From Bacteroidota bacterium (GTDB taxonomy: Bacteria; Bacteroidota; Bacteroidia; 2-12-FULL-35-15), in contig JADKIU010000002.1 in assembly GCA_016722565.1 (NCBI GenBank), positions 1,178,001-1,242,000 on the forward strand: DNA of 64,000 nt. Direction: 5' to 3'. Positions 62,604-64,000 of the stretch are shown here, piece by piece (within the stretch, counting starts at the first letter, position 1; each line of letters begins with the position of its first letter). The position numbers were made by a program, and so were the translations under genes. The notes under the pieces were generated by a model. The model saw only the letters and a list, made by a program, of their open reading frames with translations, was not told the origin of the DNA and did no database searches.

Positions 62604-63044
62604 TTATTTAGTTTCTTCTTGTTTCTTGTTTGATACTTTTTTCTTTTCTTCTACTTTTTTGCTGTCAACAACAATCGTAACGTGGTTTGAACGTTTTCTG
62701 ATTCTGTTTGCACGTCCTTGTGGAGCTGTTCTTAAACGCTTCATTTGAAGTGCGCTATCAACAAAAATTTCTTTCACAACCAAGTTGCTGTCTTCAGGAC
62801 GTTGTCCTGTTTTCGCTTCGTAGTTTGAAATTGCTGATGCCAACAATTTTTCTAATCTTCCGGAAGCTTCTTTTGGATTGAATTTTAAAATATTCAAAGC
62901 CATAAATACTTCTTTACCTCTGATAAGGTCGGCCAACAATCTCATTTTACGAGGAGATGTAGGGCAATTTTTCAAGACAGCAAAATATCTGCTTTTGTTT
63001 GCCTCTTTGCGAGCATCTGCCGCGTTTTGTTTTCTAACACCCAT
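62604..63044 (-). CDS. rplV: 50S ribosomal protein L22 (uL22)
   Basis: This 146-residue protein has SPRKMRLLADLIRGKEVFMALNIL and FVDSALQMKRLRTAPQGRANRIRKRSNHVTIVV, cited in parts, with the tunnel-lining hairpin. The C-terminal Lys- and Glu-rich tail (KKVEEKKKVSNKKQEETK) is an extension. It lies between rpsS and rpsC. Confidence 0.98.
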   Translation of the reverse strand: MGVRKQNAADARKEANKSRYFAVLKNCPTSPRKMRLLADLIRGKEVFMALNILKFNPKEASGRLEKLLASAISNYEAKTGQRPEDSNLVVKEIFVDSALQMKRLRTAPQGRANRIRKRSNHVTIVVDSKKVEEKKKVSNKKQEETK

Positions 63045-63074
63045 TTTACTTGTATATTATAAATCTCTTAATAA

Positions 63075-63353
63075 CTATTTTGCTACTTTATCTTTGTTTC
63101 CAGAGTGACCTCTGAACGTACGTGTTGGTGCAAATTCACCAAATTTATGTCCAACCATGTTCTCTGTAACATAAACCGGAATAAATTTATTCCCGTTGTG
63201 AACCGCTACTGTTAATCCAACGAAATCCGGAGAAATCATTGATCTGCGAGACCAAGTTTTGATTACTGTTTTTTTACCTGAAGCTTGAAGATCTAATAAT
63301 TTTTTCTCAAGTTTCCAGTCGATAAAAGGACCTTTTTTTAATGAACGTGCCAT
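63075..63353 (-). CDS. rpsS: 30S ribosomal protein S19 (uS19)
   Basis: This 92-residue protein begins MARSLKKGPFIDWKLEKKLLDLQ and has SRRSMISPDFVGLTVAVHNGN and the S19 ending HKFGEFAPTRTFRGHSGNKDK. It lies in the 30S head. It is between rplB and rplV. Confidence 0.98.
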   Translation of the reverse strand: MARSLKKGPFIDWKLEKKLLDLQASGKKTVIKTWSRRSMISPDFVGLTVAVHNGNKFIPVYVTENMVGHKFGEFAPTRTFRGHSGNKDKVAK

Positions 63354-63377
63354 CTATTTTTGTTTTTAGGTTGTGAA

Positions 63378-63394
63378 TCTCAAATTGATTGAGA
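63378..63394. repeat. Short palindrome in the rplB-rpsS spacer
   Basis: TCTCAA and TTGAGA flank a five-base loop between the rplB stop and the rpsS start. Confidence 0.4.
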
Positions 63395-63413
63395 CCATTA
63401 AACCGTTATTAAA

Positions 63414-64000
63414 TTATTTTTTTCTTCTTTCGATAATGTATTTGTTAGAAGCCTTTTTCGGATAACGTGTTTTATATCCTTTAGAAGGCAATCCAGTACG
63501 AGAACGTGGGTGACCACCTGAAGCTCTACCTTCACCACCACCCATTGGATGATCCACAGGGTTCATTGCAACCGGACGAGTTCTCGGTCTGCGACCTTGC
63601 CAACGTGTACGACCAGCTTTACCGCTGATTTCCAAGTTGTGATCCGCATTCGATACTGTACCAATTGTAGCCATACAAGTAACTAACACCATACGTGTTT
63701 CACCTGAAGGCATTTTAATGATTGCATATTTCCCATCTCTTGCACTCAATTGAGCAGCAGAACCAGCACTACGAGCCATAATAGCTCCTTGTCCCGGACG
63801 CAATTCAATATTGTGAATAGCTGTTCCTAATGGAATATCAGATAAATAAAGTGCGTTTCCTACTTCAGGAGCAGCATCTTTACCAGATACAATTTTTTGT
63901 CCTACTTGCAAACCGCTTGGAGCAACGATATAACGTTTTTCTCCATCAGCATAAACAACTAAAGCAATACGAGCGGTACGATTTGGATCGTACTCGATTG
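63414..64000 (-). CDS. rplB: 50S ribosomal protein L2 (uL2), partial
   Basis: The gene is cut by the window end. The visible 195 residues run from IEYDPNRTARIALVVYADGEKRYI through GQGAIMARSAGSAAQLSARDGKYAIIKMPSGE to the C-terminal signature AMNPVDHPMGGGEGRASGG, cited in parts. L2 forms part of the peptidyl transferase region. An internal Met at 63911 is not the true start; the frame is open to the end and matches L2 throughout. About 80 N-terminal residues lie outside. Confidence 0.97.
   Translation of the reverse strand, partial: IEYDPNRTARIALVVYADGEKRYIVAPSGLQVGQKIVSGKDAAPEVGNALYLSDIPLGTAIHNIELRPGQGAIMARSAGSAAQLSARDGKYAIIKMPSGETRMVLVTCMATIGTVSNADHNLEISGKAGRTRWQGRRPRTRPVAMNPVDHPMGGGEGRASGGHPRSRTGLPSKGYKTRYPKKASNKYIIERRKK

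Noticed and set aside
63414..63911. Treating rplB as a complete gene starting at the internal Met
   Set aside because: The frame continues to the window edge with clear L2 sequence, so the gene is partial.
1..64000. Mobile elements, prophage genes, CRISPR arrays, rRNA operons or defence systems
   Set aside because: No transposase, integrase, phage structural gene, regularly spaced direct repeats or known defence motifs were found on reading through both strands.

Overview
The window comes from a low-GC member of the Bacteroidota (Bacteroidetes). The evidence is type IX secretion (T9SS) genes (porZ, gldN), several secreted proteins with T9SS type A sorting tails, TonB-receptor, DUF5916, DUF4421 and DUF6495 families, promoter boxes of the TTTG / TAnnTTTG type, and the gene order of the S10-spc-alpha ribosomal cluster followed by carA. 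The order or family cannot be fixed from this piece alone. Genes are densely packed, and no stretch longer than about 300 bases lacks a gene. No CRISPR array, insertion sequence, prophage or rRNA operon was seen.

Layout. Positions 1-4100 hold the end of a surface polysaccharide locus (flippase, FkbM methyltransferase, glycosyltransferase) and rnhB. Positions 4190-10110 hold a large membrane-anchored propeller protein, an OmpA-type outer membrane protein with thrombospondin-3 repeats and a small secreted protein. Positions 10180-12340 hold a lipoprotein, a metallo-beta-lactamase-fold hydrolase and a zinc-ribbon membrane protein. Positions 12415-18930 (minus strand) hold a secreted protein with an unusual leader, a Rieske ferredoxin, a DUF5916 barrel, a TPR/PP2C phosphatase and a 167-residue protein built of two similar halves. 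Positions 19080-25430 hold purC-phoH, a SAM hydrolase/ABM pair, an ABC-F ATPase and a rhomboid protease. Positions 24850-31280 hold a small membrane protein and TonB receptor, a secreted M43 metalloprotease and a small secreted peptide. Positions 31280-36540 hold a DUF6495 protein, pepT, gldN, a second TPR/PP2C phosphatase and HU. Positions 36750-43680 hold a 57-residue protein coupled to a phosphodiesterase-TPR-sulfotransferase fusion, a T9SS cargo, a fatty acid hydroxylase-family enzyme and pbpC. Positions 43685-48960 hold a frameshifted DUF4421 gene, a TonB-domain protein, a cupredoxin T9SS cargo, recO and porZ. Then come tRNA-Arg(CCG), carA and the ribosomal cluster from rplQ to rplB, all on the minus strand, with rplB running off the window.

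How the genes work together. Most of the accessory content concerns the cell envelope: export through T9SS (porZ, gldN and at least three cargo proteins), outer-membrane uptake (TonB receptor), peptidoglycan synthesis (pbpC) and surface glycans. The right third is core translation and secretion (ribosomal proteins, rpoA, infA, map, secY).

The observations most worth a second look are: a shared 29-base block upstream of gldN and a secreted-protein gene, both followed by unusually strong Shine-Dalgarno sequences that can be base-paired shut; a domain of about 195 residues inserted inside the catalytic domain of the M43 protease; an apparent deletion junction joining the 3' ends of the ABC-F and ABM genes; the duplicated 167-residue protein; the 57-residue protein overlapping the three-domain fusion gene; and repeats and palindromes in the ribosomal-cluster spacers.
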